Made by a program: the position numbers and the translations under genes
Shown here: piece after piece, positions 1-10,664 of the stretch
How the letters are laid out: every line of letters starts with the position of its first letter
Numbering within the stretch: the first letter of the stretch is position 1
NCBI GenBank assembly: GCA_004335835.1
Contig: RWJK01001679.1
Coordinates: 43,516 to 107,515 of the forward strand
Direction of reading: 5' to 3'
DNA: 64,000 nucleotides
Source of the DNA: Scenedesmus sp. ARA3
Lineage: Eukaryota > Chlorophyta > Chlorophyceae > Sphaeropleales > Scenedesmaceae
The notes under the pieces: model-generated
What the model was told of the DNA's origin: nothing
Databases searched by the model: none
What the model saw: the letters and a program-made list of their open reading frames with translations, nothing else

Positions 1-245
1 CATGCAGCAAAGACCTTCATGCAACAACACAGTTTATGCAACAACACAGTTTGCAGGACAACGTCACATCTGCAGAGCAGCAACTGCTGTTTGCATAGCT
101 CTTGCCGCTCATGGTCTTGTGGAGCTTTGGTTACTGGTAGGCTGCTTTATTCTGCAGGAACTTGGCTTTGCGCGTTCACTGTATGCATACTCACACCTGC
201 TGCATGCTGTTGTTGCTACCTATTATTTCTGTCCTCCACATACAG

Positions 246-1352
246 GATGACGACAAGTCGCTGCACAAGTGCCACCAGGAGGAGAAGAAGTTTGAGCGGC
301 TGCGTGGTAAACTGGCGGACGCTGAGCGGCCGACAGGCTTCTGCTCCAGCATCACAGTCGGCAGCATGCTGCCCTTTAAGACAGCCATCATGAAGGGCAG
401 CGTGGTGGAGCTGCTGGCGCGGCGTGGCCGGCTGGAGATCCTGGTGCAGAACCCTCCAGATGGCCAGGAGCTGTACTGGCACAACACGCGCACAGTGCCC
501 AAGCCATACAAGGGCCCGCGCGAGGTGCGCTTTGAGCAGGACTTCTCCCCCAACCATGATGTGAAGCTGGCGCTGACCAGCTGGGCACACGGCGCATTTG
601 ATGTGCTGCACCCCGCGCCAGGCAGCAGGCTGCTTGGGCAGGACATGCAGCGTGCGTGGGACCGGGCGGTGCAGCCGTGGAGCAACAGCGGGGGAAGCAG
701 CAGTGAGGAGGATGAGGAGGGTGGTGATGGTGGCAGGGCACGCCGCGCTAGCAGGGCGCAGCAAGGATCACCGCTGCAGCTGCAGGAGCAGCAGCAAAAC
801 GCAGCTGTAGAGCAGGTTGACGATGTGGTGGTAGCTGACGGGCCACAGCAGGCAGCAGCGCAGCAGCAGCAGCAGCAGGCACGTCAGCAGCAGCTCAGGC
901 AGCAGCTGTTGCAGCGGTTGATGCAGCAGCAGTCTGCGGCTCAGCAGCAGCAGCAAGCAGAGGCAGGTTCAAGCAGTGCAGCAGCTGCTCAGCAGCAGCA
1001 GCANNNNNNNNNNNNNNNNNNNNNNNNNNNNNNNNNNNNNNNNNNNNNNNNNNNNNNNNNNNNNNNNNNNNNNNNNNNNNNNNNNNNNNNNNNNNNNCAG
1101 CAGCAGCAGCAAGCAGAGGCAGGTTCAAGCAGTGCAGCAGCTGCTCAGCAGCAGCAGCAAGCAGAGGCAGGTTCAAGCAGTGCAGCAGCTGCTCAGCAGC
1201 AACAGCCAGCAGAGGCAGGTTTAAGCAGTGCAGCAGCTGCTGCTGCTGGTGCAGAAGCGGCAGCAGCTGCTGCTGCAGCAGCAGAGCCTGCTTCTACCAG
1301 CCCCACATCCGAAGAGTCTACTACCAGCAGAGATGGTCAGCTGCTGGCGTAA
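246..1352 (+). CDS. C-terminal exon of an unrecognised protein (5' part outside window)
   Basis: The last exon opens at a good acceptor (pyrimidine-rich stretch ending in cacatacag at 245) in phase 0 and runs open to TAA at 1350-1352. The first ~140 codons look like real globular protein: a charged start (DDDKSLHKCHQEEKKFERLR), a hydrophobic/basic stretch with TGFCSSITVGSMLPFKTAIM, and a segment rich in W, P and H (ELYWHNTRTVPKPYKGP). After that the protein is low-complexity: an acidic Ser/Glu tract, then poly-Gln and Gln/Ala/Ser repeats interrupted by the assembly gap. I do not recognise the family. The upstream 1-245 reads as intron. The true number of repeat units, and so the protein length, is unknown because of the gap. 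Confidence 0.6.
   Translation, partial: DDDKSLHKCHQEEKKFERLRGKLADAERPTGFCSSITVGSMLPFKTAIMKGSVVELLARRGRLEILVQNPPDGQELYWHNTRTVPKPYKGPREVRFEQDFSPNHDVKLALTSWAHGAFDVLHPAPGSRLLGQDMQRAWDRAVQPWSNSGGSSSEEDEEGGDGGRARRASRAQQGSPLQLQEQQQNAAVEQVDDVVVADGPQQAAAQQQQQQARQQQLRQQLLQRLMQQQSAAQQQQQAEAGSSSAAAAQQQQXXXXXXXXXXXXXXXXXXXXXXXXXXXXXXXXQQQQQAEAGSSSAAAAQQQQQAEAGSSSAAAAQQQQPAEAGLSSAAAAAAGAEAAAAAAAAAEPASTSPTSEESTTSRDGQLLA
942..1241 (+). repeat. 48-bp coding minisatellite (16-residue unit)
   Basis: A 48-bp unit encoding Q5-A-E-A-G-S-S-S-A4 occurs at 942-989, directly after the gap at 1098-1145, at 1146-1193, and as a diverged copy at 1194-1241. All are in frame in the last exon of the first gene. The unit contains a pure CAG run, so both slippage and unequal exchange could change copy number. 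Confidence 0.9.
1004..1097. other. Assembly gap (94 N) inside the minisatellite
   Basis: Ninety-four Ns interrupt the coding repeat array. The sequence on both sides is the same 48-bp unit, so the gap very likely hides further copies; 94 is not a multiple of 3 or 48, so its length is only an estimate. Confidence 0.95.
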
Positions 1353-2697
1353 TTTTGTTGAGTGAGCCGCAACATAGCTTTGCGGTGAGTTTGAGAGCCT
1401 GTGAATGTTGTCTTGCTAGTCAGCTGGCCCGTCCACTGCTAGCGGTTTTTTGGTGGCAAGCGGGTGCGCTGGCATCGCGGGGGATTTGCAGGCAGTTGCT
1501 GCTTTGCAGGCTTTTCAAAAGGCTTGCAGGAGTTTTTCATACAGTCTGGCGCAGCAGGGTTGTGTGGCTCTGGGGACGATGGTGTGCTGGTGTGCTTGCA
1601 TGCGGTGGCAATGCATGTGTTCAACGACGCAGCTGTGACAAGACTGGCCGTGTTGTGGCATCTCCTGGTCAGGCCACAAATGCCATTCGATGTGCAGGTG
1701 ATGCATCTCTTGTACATAATCAAGCTGCCGCGCTGCAGCTGGTAGGAAGACAGCATGTTCGTGAACAGTGCTGCAAAGTATGTTCTGACTTGTGGGGCTT
1801 GGTTGTGCCTTGCTGACATATGCTTTTGAATCAAGGCTGCTCTCCAGCAGCTTGAGCGTTGTCTGCTCTTGGCGGCGCTGATGGAGCGTCATGTGTGCGA
1901 TGGGGAGGTGTTCACTTAGCTACTGCTATGTTTAGTCGGGAGCTGACACATGGGGCATTGTTGCCAACTTCTGGCAGACTTGCAACTGTGCAACAGCGTT
2001 GTGCTTTTGAATATGTGCCTATGTGTGCCTATGCACGCGCAACAGCTTTGTTTGGCATCGGTAGTTGGCGAGCATGTTTGCTGTACGGGCCTGTTGATTG
2101 CCTGTTCAAACAGAGTGACGCCTGCCTCCTACGTCAGCTTACGCGGCATGGCCAAGAGCCTTCAATGGTGGCCCCGTGTGTGCTTGCAGGCACTAGCTTT
2201 AGTGCCATCCAGAGCGAATGTATGTTGAGGCTGGTGTTTGCATGTTGGTCGGCTGCATCACAATTAGCTGACCCACTTTTGAATGTTCGCGTGTGTAGTG
2301 CTGGCGTGCCTGCAGCTGGCGCCTCCCTTCAGCCACTTTGTACGGCCATATCGTGCCAGGTGGGACTGCATTGGGTGCGCAGCATCAAACCATGAACCCT
2401 ATGCTTTGACTGCATTTCTTGACCACGAGCTGTGGCACTGTAATGTAACATGCTTTCTTTTTGGGTGTCCCAAAGTGTGTCCGTCAGCCAAATATACAAT
2501 TCGAGGACATTGGAAACAGCACACGAGCTGCGGCAGTGGACTTCGTGAGCTCCTCCACATTTAGTCGCCCAACTATCGCAGAGATTCCGATCCATGTGGA
2601 GAGCCTACTGTTTAAAACCACACTGTATTGAAGTGTACAATTGACGGCAGGAGTTCCTCAAGTACTGCCGAGCAACTTGCTTTTTCCTCAGGGCTGC
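1353..2697 (+). other. 3' flank of the first gene and 5' flank of the LRR gene; no gene seen
   Basis: Right after the stop the plus strand is G+T-rich, as it is after every plus-strand gene here, so the first part is probably a long 3' UTR. The composition becomes more even from about 2400, where promoter/5' UTR of the next gene would lie. A pyrimidine-rich AG at 2690-2691 suggests that an upstream 5' exon of the LRR gene may exist, but I could not place it. Confidence 0.5.
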
Positions 2698-4840
2698 ATG
2701 GAGCCCAACAGTACCCTCAAGTACGAAGAGGCATGCAGGACGTTTGGATGCAACCCTGTGCCATATATTTTGCAAAACCTTCAGCACAGGTGAGTGGCAT
2801 CAGCAACCCAGTTGCTGCTGCTGGTAGAACACCAAAGCAGGAGAGTGCATGGTCAGGCAATCTGCTGACATATGGTGCTATGTGGTTGCAAGGAGCAGCA
2901 CTCAAGCCATTGTATTGAACGGCAACTGCAAGGAGCTGTTCTCCTCCAGGCTTACAGATGTCCAGGTGAGAAGTTCTCAAAGCAAGCAAGCCAGAGGCAG
3001 CACACACAATGTAGACGGTTGGTGTGGCTGAGCCACACTGTGCCTGCGACAGCTGAGCATGTGCAGCACTATGATGCGTCTCAATGCAGCTGATGAGCAG
3101 CCAACTGGTCAGTTGAAAAACCAGCTCGGCAAGCCAGATGCCAACCCTGCTCTTGCTTTCATGCAGGTGGTTGCTTTGTGCGAAGCGCTGCGTGGCAGCA
3201 GCCCTGCACGCCTTGTGCTGAGTTACAACGAGCTTGGCAACACAGCAGCAAAGGCAGTTGCACAGCTGATGCAGCCATGTAGCGACTATGAAGATGCAGC
3301 AGAGGGATGCAAACAGGGGCTGCTGGAGTTGGAGCTCAGCAGCAACCAAATCACAGCAGAGGGGGCAGCTGCCCTGGCAGATGCTTTAGCACAGCCGGAG
3401 TGCACGCTGCAGGTAGGGGGTGGGGCTGACGGCAGTAGCGCATCCTTTAGACAGTCTCCCGTCAGTTACACAACGCTTGGGAAGCAGTCCGCATCAGCAC
3501 ATGCTCAGCATCAACGAAGCCAGGTCTACCAAGCTGGTGTGCAGTACTTGTAGGGCGGCTGCGAAGATGCACTCTGTCAAAGCAGTTGACATTCCCTGTC
3601 TGCATCTGATGCTGCTGCAGCGGCTAGTGCTCAGTCACAATGCCCTAGGTGATGCAGGCATCACAACGCTGTCAGAAGCCCTGCAGCACAACACCTCCCT
3701 GCGGCACCTCGATATCAGCAACACGCAGCCAACTGAGAAAAGCGTTATCAGCCTCGCCGTCACCCTAGCAGACCAAAACCGCAGCCTGACCAGCTTGCGC
3801 CTGGCGAGCCCCCTGCTGCAGCAGCGCCCGCAGCAGGACACCACCACGCACCTGGCGCACATGCTGGCACGCAACAGCAGCTTGCAGGAGCTGCAGCTGA
3901 GCAAGGCAGGTTTGACGGATGATGCGCTGGAGTGCCTGGTGCAGTATGGGCTGCTGAGGGGTGGGGCAGTGCAGCGGCTGGACTTGAGTGCCAACAGGTT
4001 CTCCAGCCTTGCAGGTGCGCTGATGCGACATTATGAGTTTGTACGGCTGGCCCAGGGCGCAGCGGGGCGCATGCAGCACTGATGCAGCTCCTCAACTTGA
4101 GGCACAGGCTGCAGTTTGTACTGTGCATGCTTGGGCAGCGAAGGCAGGGAAGTTGCCGCGCACTTGTGTCGACTGTTGTCATGCCATACGCTGGCACTGC
4201 CACCAGTGCCGGTGATGGTACGCTGCACTGCAGCAGCAGCTGGACTGCTAGGGGACCACTCACCAACACTGTGCCCTACCTGTGCTCCCGCTGCGTTGAA
4301 AAATCCACGCCCCGCCTATGCTCGACCCATGTATTAACATGGAGTTTACAGAGTTTTTTGCGTGTGAAGCAGATGGAAGAAGTGTTACATGACACAAGAC
4401 CTTGATTGTCCTCCATTTCATACTGCCAAAATCACCACCTATCTCTTCACTTGATGCCCTCTGCAGGCCAGCACATCCGGCTCCTGCTGTCCGCCGGCAG
4501 CTGCAGCTTGCGCCACCTCAACCTGTCCAGCATTCGCTTGCAGGACGAAGCCGCGCTGCACATCGCAGCATGCCTGCCCAGCTGCACAGACCTGGAGCAC
4601 TTGGACCTCAGCAGCTGCAGCATCGGCGACAAGGGGCTTGCCGCGCTGATCGCAGCAGCAGGCAAGGCAGGCCCACAGCTGCGTGTGTTGAAGCTGTGGG
4701 GCAATGGCTTTGGAGGCAGCTCGAGCCAGGCACTGCACCTGCTGAGGCAGCAGCGCGGCAGGGAAGGGTTGGTGGCGGACGTGACGACGTACGTGGTGGA
4801 TGGCGCGCCCTGCGTTGCTCAGCAGGATGCAGGCTGCTAG
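2698..4840 (+). CDS. Leucine-rich-repeat (ribonuclease-inhibitor-like) protein
   Basis: Five exons join in phase: 2692-2789 (ATG at 2698), 2893-2965 (or 2896), 3167-3412, 3621-4014, 4467-4840, stop TGC-TAG end at 4840; about 392 residues. The fold is shown by repeated units of about 28 residues of the form LxxLxLSxNxLGDxG: ARLVLSYNELGNTAAKAVAQ, LLELELSSNQITAEGAAALA, RLVLSHNALGDAGITTLSEA, LRHLDISNTQ, LQELQLSKAGLTDDALECLV, QRLDLSANRFSSLAG, LRHLNLSSIRLQDEAAL, LEHLDLSSCSIGDKGLAALI. This is the RI-like/NLRC or LRRC34 style of LRR; there is no NB-ARC, kinase or membrane segment. The N-terminal segment KYEEACRTFGCNPVPYILQN precedes the repeats. Role is probably protein binding; no partner can be inferred. 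The start is uncertain because ATG 2698 sits just behind a possible acceptor. Confidence 0.85.
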
Positions 4841-6058
4841 CTCTAACCGTCGCTAGCTCTGCAACTCTTGGTGAGCATGTGATTACTTTGCTGTGGAGTT
4901 TCCGATAGGGTTTGTCAACGAGCTGGTGGTACACTCAGCCACGCGTATGGTGGGCCTGCCTGGGTGCTGCCAGTGCCCCAGTGTTGTGTTTTATGGAAAG
5001 GGTCCAAGCCCCGAGCAGTGCTCTGATGCACAATGTGCATTGTTCAGCATGCTGGGAGCCCTGTCAGCAACATTTGTGGTGGTATCGTGTGTGCGACATG
5101 TTACACTGATGGGTATGCATCATGGGCACCAACAGGTCACCTCTGTCACTCCATTACGCAGTCTGTGCCAAGTGCAGGGGAAAGGGAACCAGCAGTGTCA
5201 CTAGCAACCCCACATCCGCATATGTAGCTGTCTGCTGCCTGTACATGTACATGACCCTACCAAATGACCGTGAGGGCGGCCATAACAGACCACAAGCCAC
5301 AAAACATCAATGTACAAGGCCGCAGAAGCACATCATTGACATCATGGTGCCTACACATGGGCTTGAGCCATGAAGCGCCAGACTGTAAAATGGCAGTGCC
5401 TGGCCATGTCTAAAATGCAGCGCAGCCTGTCAAACTGGGTCCACAACTGCAGTGTATTGCGTGAACCGATGGGTTGGCGACTGATGGAAGTTGCTGTCAG
5501 CGTCACCACAACTATACCAACACAGGTCGATGCGCAGCAGCTCATGGGAAGCTGACCTGTACACAGTTGACGGATCAGACTTGCCACTAAGATGCGCCAC
5601 TCAATATCAAGTGTTGCATGCTAACATACTCAACACAACGCTCACGTCAACATGCAAAGCCTCCCTGCTCGGAATGAAAGCAGCTGCAGTCAGGCAACGC
5701 TGCGGCAACTTGACACGGTTGTACAACGCTTGTAGCTCGCAAGCTGTCGACGGCCGACAGTCGGTGTGGTGCCTAAACACTACTAGCCTAGTAGGCTGGC
5801 ACTGACACAGCTGATCACGTAGAGCAGCTGCTACGCAGGATGATATGGTACATGTAGTGCACAATCAGCATCGCTGCTGGCGCTGGGAGCCCCAACAGCA
5901 AACTGCCCAAAACTGGCTGCCTGTAGCACGCTGCTGCTGCTGCTGCCGCCGCCGCTGCTGCTGCGCTGCACATCAACCATGTGCGCATGCACAGCACTGA
6001 CTTGCTGGCAGCAAAGCAAGCACCAAGCACACCAGCCAATCCCTCTTGCTGCTTTCCA
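4841..6058. other. Convergent intergenic region between LRR and AGT2 genes
   Basis: No coding sequence is supported. The plus strand is G+T-rich to about 5230 and then A+C-rich (for example 37 of 60 bases A or C at 5641-5700), which fits two 3' UTRs meeting at about 5230-5280. A short GCC/GCT-rich tract lies at 5933-5965. Confidence 0.55.
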
Positions 6059-9000
6059 TCACAGCGTGGACATGGCGTGGTCCATCACGTCAACCAGGAA
6101 GTCCGCGTCCTGCCGCGTGATGCACATCGGCGGCTTGATGCGGAACACGTTGCCGTACAGCCCTCCCTTGCCCATGAGCACGCCCATGTCCTTCATGCGC
6201 TCAAACACCTCACCCAGCTCAGCAGTGGCAGGAGCCTGCGGCCACGACACAAAAAGGGGTCCAGCATTGCTTAAAGGTAGGTAACCATGCATTTACTGTA
6301 TAAAATAATCCTTGCTGTGTGAACAGAGGCAGTGAGCTGTGCTGCGCCAGTCCAAGAGGTTTCAAGAGTGTTGTGGCAGATGGCGCAACACACGACTGAG
6401 GCCCGGCATGCAGGCAAGTGCTGCAGGTGGATCATCGCCGACAGTGCGAGGAATTGTTGTGAGACTGGCTGACACAGGTGCTGCTAGCAAGTGTGCGCAG
6501 CCCTGCATGTCAGCAGCTGCAGGCCCGATCAGAAGCTTTCACCGCAGGAAGCATCACCCTGTGAGATGACGCATGACCACAGCAGCCCAGCGAATGAGCT
6601 GGCCTCCATCTGCTGATTGCAGCTGCCATAGGTTGTGCTTCCTGCAGTCCCAGCGGCTGAGCTGGACTCTATCTGTTGACTGCACCTGCCCACCTTTGTG
6701 GCCCTGTCCTTCACCAGCTCCAATCCCAGCATGAGGCCCCTGCCCCGCACATCACCAATTAGGTCGTGCTTCTGCTGCAGCGCACGCAGCCTAGACAGCA
6801 GGTGGCTGCCAACCTGCAGAGGGCAAAACATGATGCCACGTACATGAGTTATTAAAAGAGAGTTCTGAGAAAAAGAGCTTTGGCTTCGATTCACCTGGCT
6901 GCAGCCATGCAGCAAGTGTGGAAACAGATAGGAGACGCAGACTGGCAATGAAACTGCCAGCAGGTGCCCACAGCACAACAACTTGCACAAGCCGCAAGCC
7001 TGTCATCCTGCATAGAATGATCATGCAAGACTGCCACATGTGTGACATCATGCAATACTGCCGTGGCAGCACACTGCCCATGTGACGCACCGCTGCTGCG
7101 TTCTGCTGGATGCCCTCCCGCTCAATCACGCGCAGCACGGCCCTGCCGCCAGCAGAGCATACCGGGTTCCCGCCAAACCTGCGCATCCGCAGTGAAACAG
7201 GTTGTTTGCTGTTTCCAGATGCAGGGCAGGTGGTGCGTATTGCAGCCTGAAAGGCAGCATTGCTGCCTACACAAACAAGTCCAGAGCTAGACGCACTCCA
7301 GTACAGCACAACACAGCACTGCCCCATGCGCTCATGTGTTGAAGTGGATGCGCCAACACACACCTGTCAATAGATAAACGCGCACTGCAGCACAATACAG
7401 CACAGTGCCGCCCCATCCACCCACGCGCTCACGTGTTGAAGTGGATGCGCTTTGCCAGCGAGGCCGCAATCTCCGGCGTCGTCACCACGGCCGCCAGTGG
7501 CAGACCGTTCCCAATACCCTTGGCCATTGTGACAATGTCTGGCATTACGCCTGCATTCTGGAATCCCCAGAAGGCGCTACCGGTGCGGCCAAAGCCCGTC
7601 TGCACCTCATCTGCGATGCACACGCCTCCGTGCTCACGCACCAGCTGCATTGATCAGACAGGAGGTAAGGGAACAGGAACAAACAGGAGAAGACACAGAA
7701 AGGGTCAGCAATGGCAGGGACGGAGAGACGCAGGCTCGATGGCGCACGAGGATCGGCGCGTTGATCAGTGTATCAGTGTAGGCTGCACTGCCTGGCATAC
7801 ATCGGAATTGGCTGCGGCGCCTCTGTAGCTCTGCTGGCTGCTGCACGAACAAACTTGCAAGACAGCGCACAGGCACATATGGCGTGACGCAGTGCTGACG
7901 CCTGCACTCGTTCGTCACCATGTCACAACACAAGACTTAGCGTCAACACCTCCGAGGTTGGTCAGCTGCTGGTTCCACCTTGTACACTGCTGGCAATTAG
8001 CCGTCAGCCAGCTGCACTGGTGATGCGTCCATCCCTTCAACACTGCGTCATCAAACACACTTTCGACAACAAGAACCTTGACTGCATGCCCACCTTGTGT
8101 ACAGCTGGCAGGTAGCCGTCAGCCAGCTGCACTGCGCCGCCCACTCCCTGGATGGTCTCAGCGATGAAGCCAGCCACCTGGCCGCTGGTGGCACCAGCGA
8201 TCAGGTCTGCCACATCAGCAGCATACCTGCAGGGAGGGCGGTGCGAGAGGGGCGGAACATGGCAAGGGAGCGCAAGTGGAGCAACGATGACATTGGATAG
8301 CAGCAGCATGCAGGAGTGCGAAGAATCACATTTGCAGCCACAGAACGCACAACCTGTCACGCAGTAGTGAAGCTTTCTGCAACCAGGGGTCGCGCACAGG
8401 CAGTCACCGCTTGTAGACTCACCAATAGGCTCACCGCACCACCTCCAGCAAGCTCTTGCACCAACAATCCTGCTCATCTACAAATCTCATCAAACCAGCA
8501 CCAAGCAACAAACCCTACTCACTTCTGGCCGTCGTTGCCGAACGGCCCCCTGTAAGGGTCAGGGTTCATCGCGTGCCTCACTCCAAAGCCCTGAGGGATG
8601 GGCTGCTTCCAGGTGTGCTGCCCGCACAGGCCCATTGTCTCTGGGCTCATGCCGTGGTAGCCATTTCGAAGTGTGATCATGTCGTAGTTGCCGGTGTATG
8701 CCCGCGCAAGCATGAGCGCCATGTCGTTGGCTTCAGAGCCGCTGTTTACAAAGTAGACCACCTGCAATTGTGGATGTGCAGGTGCACGTTGCAGGATACA
8801 AAATGCTGCGTTGCGCAACCACAGGTAGACTGCGGTGGAAGCCACGCATGAGCGCCATGTCATTGGCTTCCAAGCCGCTGATCATAAAGTACACCACCTG
8901 CAGGTTGCAGGTACAACATGTGGTGCATTGTTGTGCAAGCCGGAGGCGGGTGGCACAGGAAGCCACGCATGAGCGCCATGTCCTTGGCTTCTGAGCCGCT

Positions 9001-10664
9001 GTTCACATAGTACACCACTTGCAGATTGCAGGTGAGAGTGTGGTGCGTTGCGCAAGCCAAAAGAAAGGCAGCAGTGGAAGCCACACATGAGCGCCATGTT
9101 GTCGGCCTTTGTACCACTGTCCGCAGAGTACACCACATGCAGGTAAAGATGCACACGTGGTGAGTGAAGCCGTCGGAGAAGGCAGCAGCGGCAGAATTTG
9201 TCAGCTGATGGAATGCATTGCATGCGAGTCTGGTGCTGCAGCCAGCTCCGTCCATGAAGAGCGCATGGCGGCTGAGGTGCTTCCAGCATGCAGCCGTCAT
9301 GGAGGCCCACTGCTGAAGCGAGTACGTGTGGGTGCTTAACACAAGTTGAAGCCGAAAACAGTGACGGACCGCTTGCTATGATCACTGCCCACCCTGCACA
9401 CATCAACATGCTCCATGTGCTGCTGAGGCCGCCACTCCTATCCCTGATTTCCCCAGTGCAAGCTCACGTCATGCTGCCCGTCCTCATGCTGGTGCTGCCA
9501 CTGCTGCCAGCACCACACTGCTGCTGCTGCTGGTGCGCTGGAATCTGCCTTATGTACTCAACCACCCTTCAAGCCCAGAGCCAAGGTGGTTGATTTGATT
9601 GCTTTATTTACACATATGTAAGTTGTCAAACTACAGCATCCAGCCAGCCGCCACACCTTGAGGTCTCCAGGCATCTTGTCAGCCAGCTCCTTTGCATACT
9701 CTGCAATCTCGTTGTTCAAGTAGATGGTGGTGGTGTGCTGCAGCAGACTGTTCTGGCGGTCCACTGCAGCCACAACCTCGGGGTGGCAGTGGCCCACGCT
9801 GACTGTTACAATGCCTGCAAAGGCCTGCAGCAGCAGCAGCAGCAGCAGCAGCAGTTGAGCTCAGTTGTGTGACTGTTCGGGACGCTTGTCAATGTAATTC
9901 AATGTTGCGATGGTTTGTGCAATGGTTTGTGTAGTGGTGAGGGCAGTCGCTGTGTCAAGAGACAGAGGAGTGGCAGCTGTGCAGCGGCTGAAGCTGGGTG
10001 GTGTACACCGCATGCAGGCCCCAGATGCAAGCATGTGCAGTGCCGTTTAAGCTGCATCTTGCCCTCATTGCTGCTGTGTGTGTCACCCCTGCTGCTGGGG
10101 CTGGCGCTGCTGTGTATATATGCAATTGCATTGCGCCTGCACATTTGGTTTACAAACACCATAGGTGGTGGGTGAGCCACGCATCTCCCATCAACCCACA
10201 CTGCTTCTGTGCTCACATCCAGGTAGCGCCTGCCCTTCTCGTCAAACAGGTACTGCATCTTGCCCTCAGTGATCATCACTGGCTCCCGGAAGTGCCAAAA
10301 CATCGCTGCGAAATCGCATGAAAAACACATGCATCGTAAGGCACGGCAGCTGCTGAAGTGCTCAGCTTTCAGAGCCTGCTGTGCATGGGTGAACAGTCAG
10401 CACCTGTCAGCGCTGCTCACCTGGGCTGAGGTACTTCTTCCTGAGAGCTATCACCTCCTCCTTGCTAGGCCCGGTGTAAGGTGCTGGCGTATGTTTGAAC
10501 GGAGGCATCTGAGGCAGCTGCTTATCGTGCTGTGCTGCGGGCTGAGCTGCAAAGGACCGCAGGGCTCCAGACAGCAAGCTATTGGTTGCTCCAAGCAGGC
10601 CCGTAGCGGCATAGCTGCGAGCAGACAGGCCGCATGCTAAAGCAGATACGACTTGAATGCCCAT
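6059..10664 (-). CDS. AGT2: Alanine-glyoxylate aminotransferase 2-type class III aminotransferase
   Basis: PLP enzyme that transfers amino groups from alanine (or beta-amino acids) to glyoxylate, making glycine in the glycolate/photorespiratory route; AGT2 types are usually mitochondrial. Nine exons in transcript order: 10664-10421, 10305-10217, 9824-9657, 8761-8523, 8226-8094, 7644-7433, 7178-7091, 6813-6694, 6235-6059; every junction is GT-AG and in phase, giving 489 residues, close to plant AGT2 length. The first ~50 residues are Ala/Ser/Arg-rich without acids, as in a mitochondrial presequence. Family landmarks: [45 protein letters not shown] (PLP phosphate loop), [13 protein letters not shown] (Asp303 binds the PLP nitrogen) and [15 protein letters not shown] (Lys333 Schiff base). 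TGA at 6061-6059. The more distant TTG at 10703 is in frame, but ATG 10664 is the sensible start. Introns 3, 5 and 6 carry exon-edge echoes. A 4-aminobutyrate or ornithine transaminase is less likely given these landmark strings. Confidence 0.95.
7328..7353 (-). repeat. Exon-edge echo of AGT2 exon 6 (3' edge)
   Basis: A near copy of the last bases and donor of exon 6 (7424-7449). The flanking cacaatacagcaca-like intron sequence is also repeated (about 7288 and 7375), so the duplicated unit is about 90 bp. Confidence 0.8.
7978..8024 (-). repeat. Exon-edge echo of AGT2 exon 5 (3' edge)
   Basis: Resembles 8090-8138, the end of exon 5 plus its donor (shared core tagccgtcagccagctgcac). It lies downstream of the exon in transcript direction, in intron 5. 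Confidence 0.85.
8839..9142 (-). repeat. Three tandem echoes of the 5' edge of AGT2 exon 4
   Basis: Copies at about 8839-8901, 8958-9023 and 9076-9142 repeat the acceptor and first ~60 bases of exon 4 (8702-8763). Translated they give [40 protein letters not shown] and [20 protein letters not shown], against the real [16 protein letters not shown]. Period is about 119 bp and each copy keeps an AG acceptor. None continues into the rest of the exon. Confidence 0.93.

Noticed and set aside
8702..9142. CRISPR-like regularly spaced repeats
   Set aside because: The ~119-bp period units are copies of an AGT2 exon edge with splice acceptors, in a eukaryotic intron; there are no short identical repeats with unique spacers.
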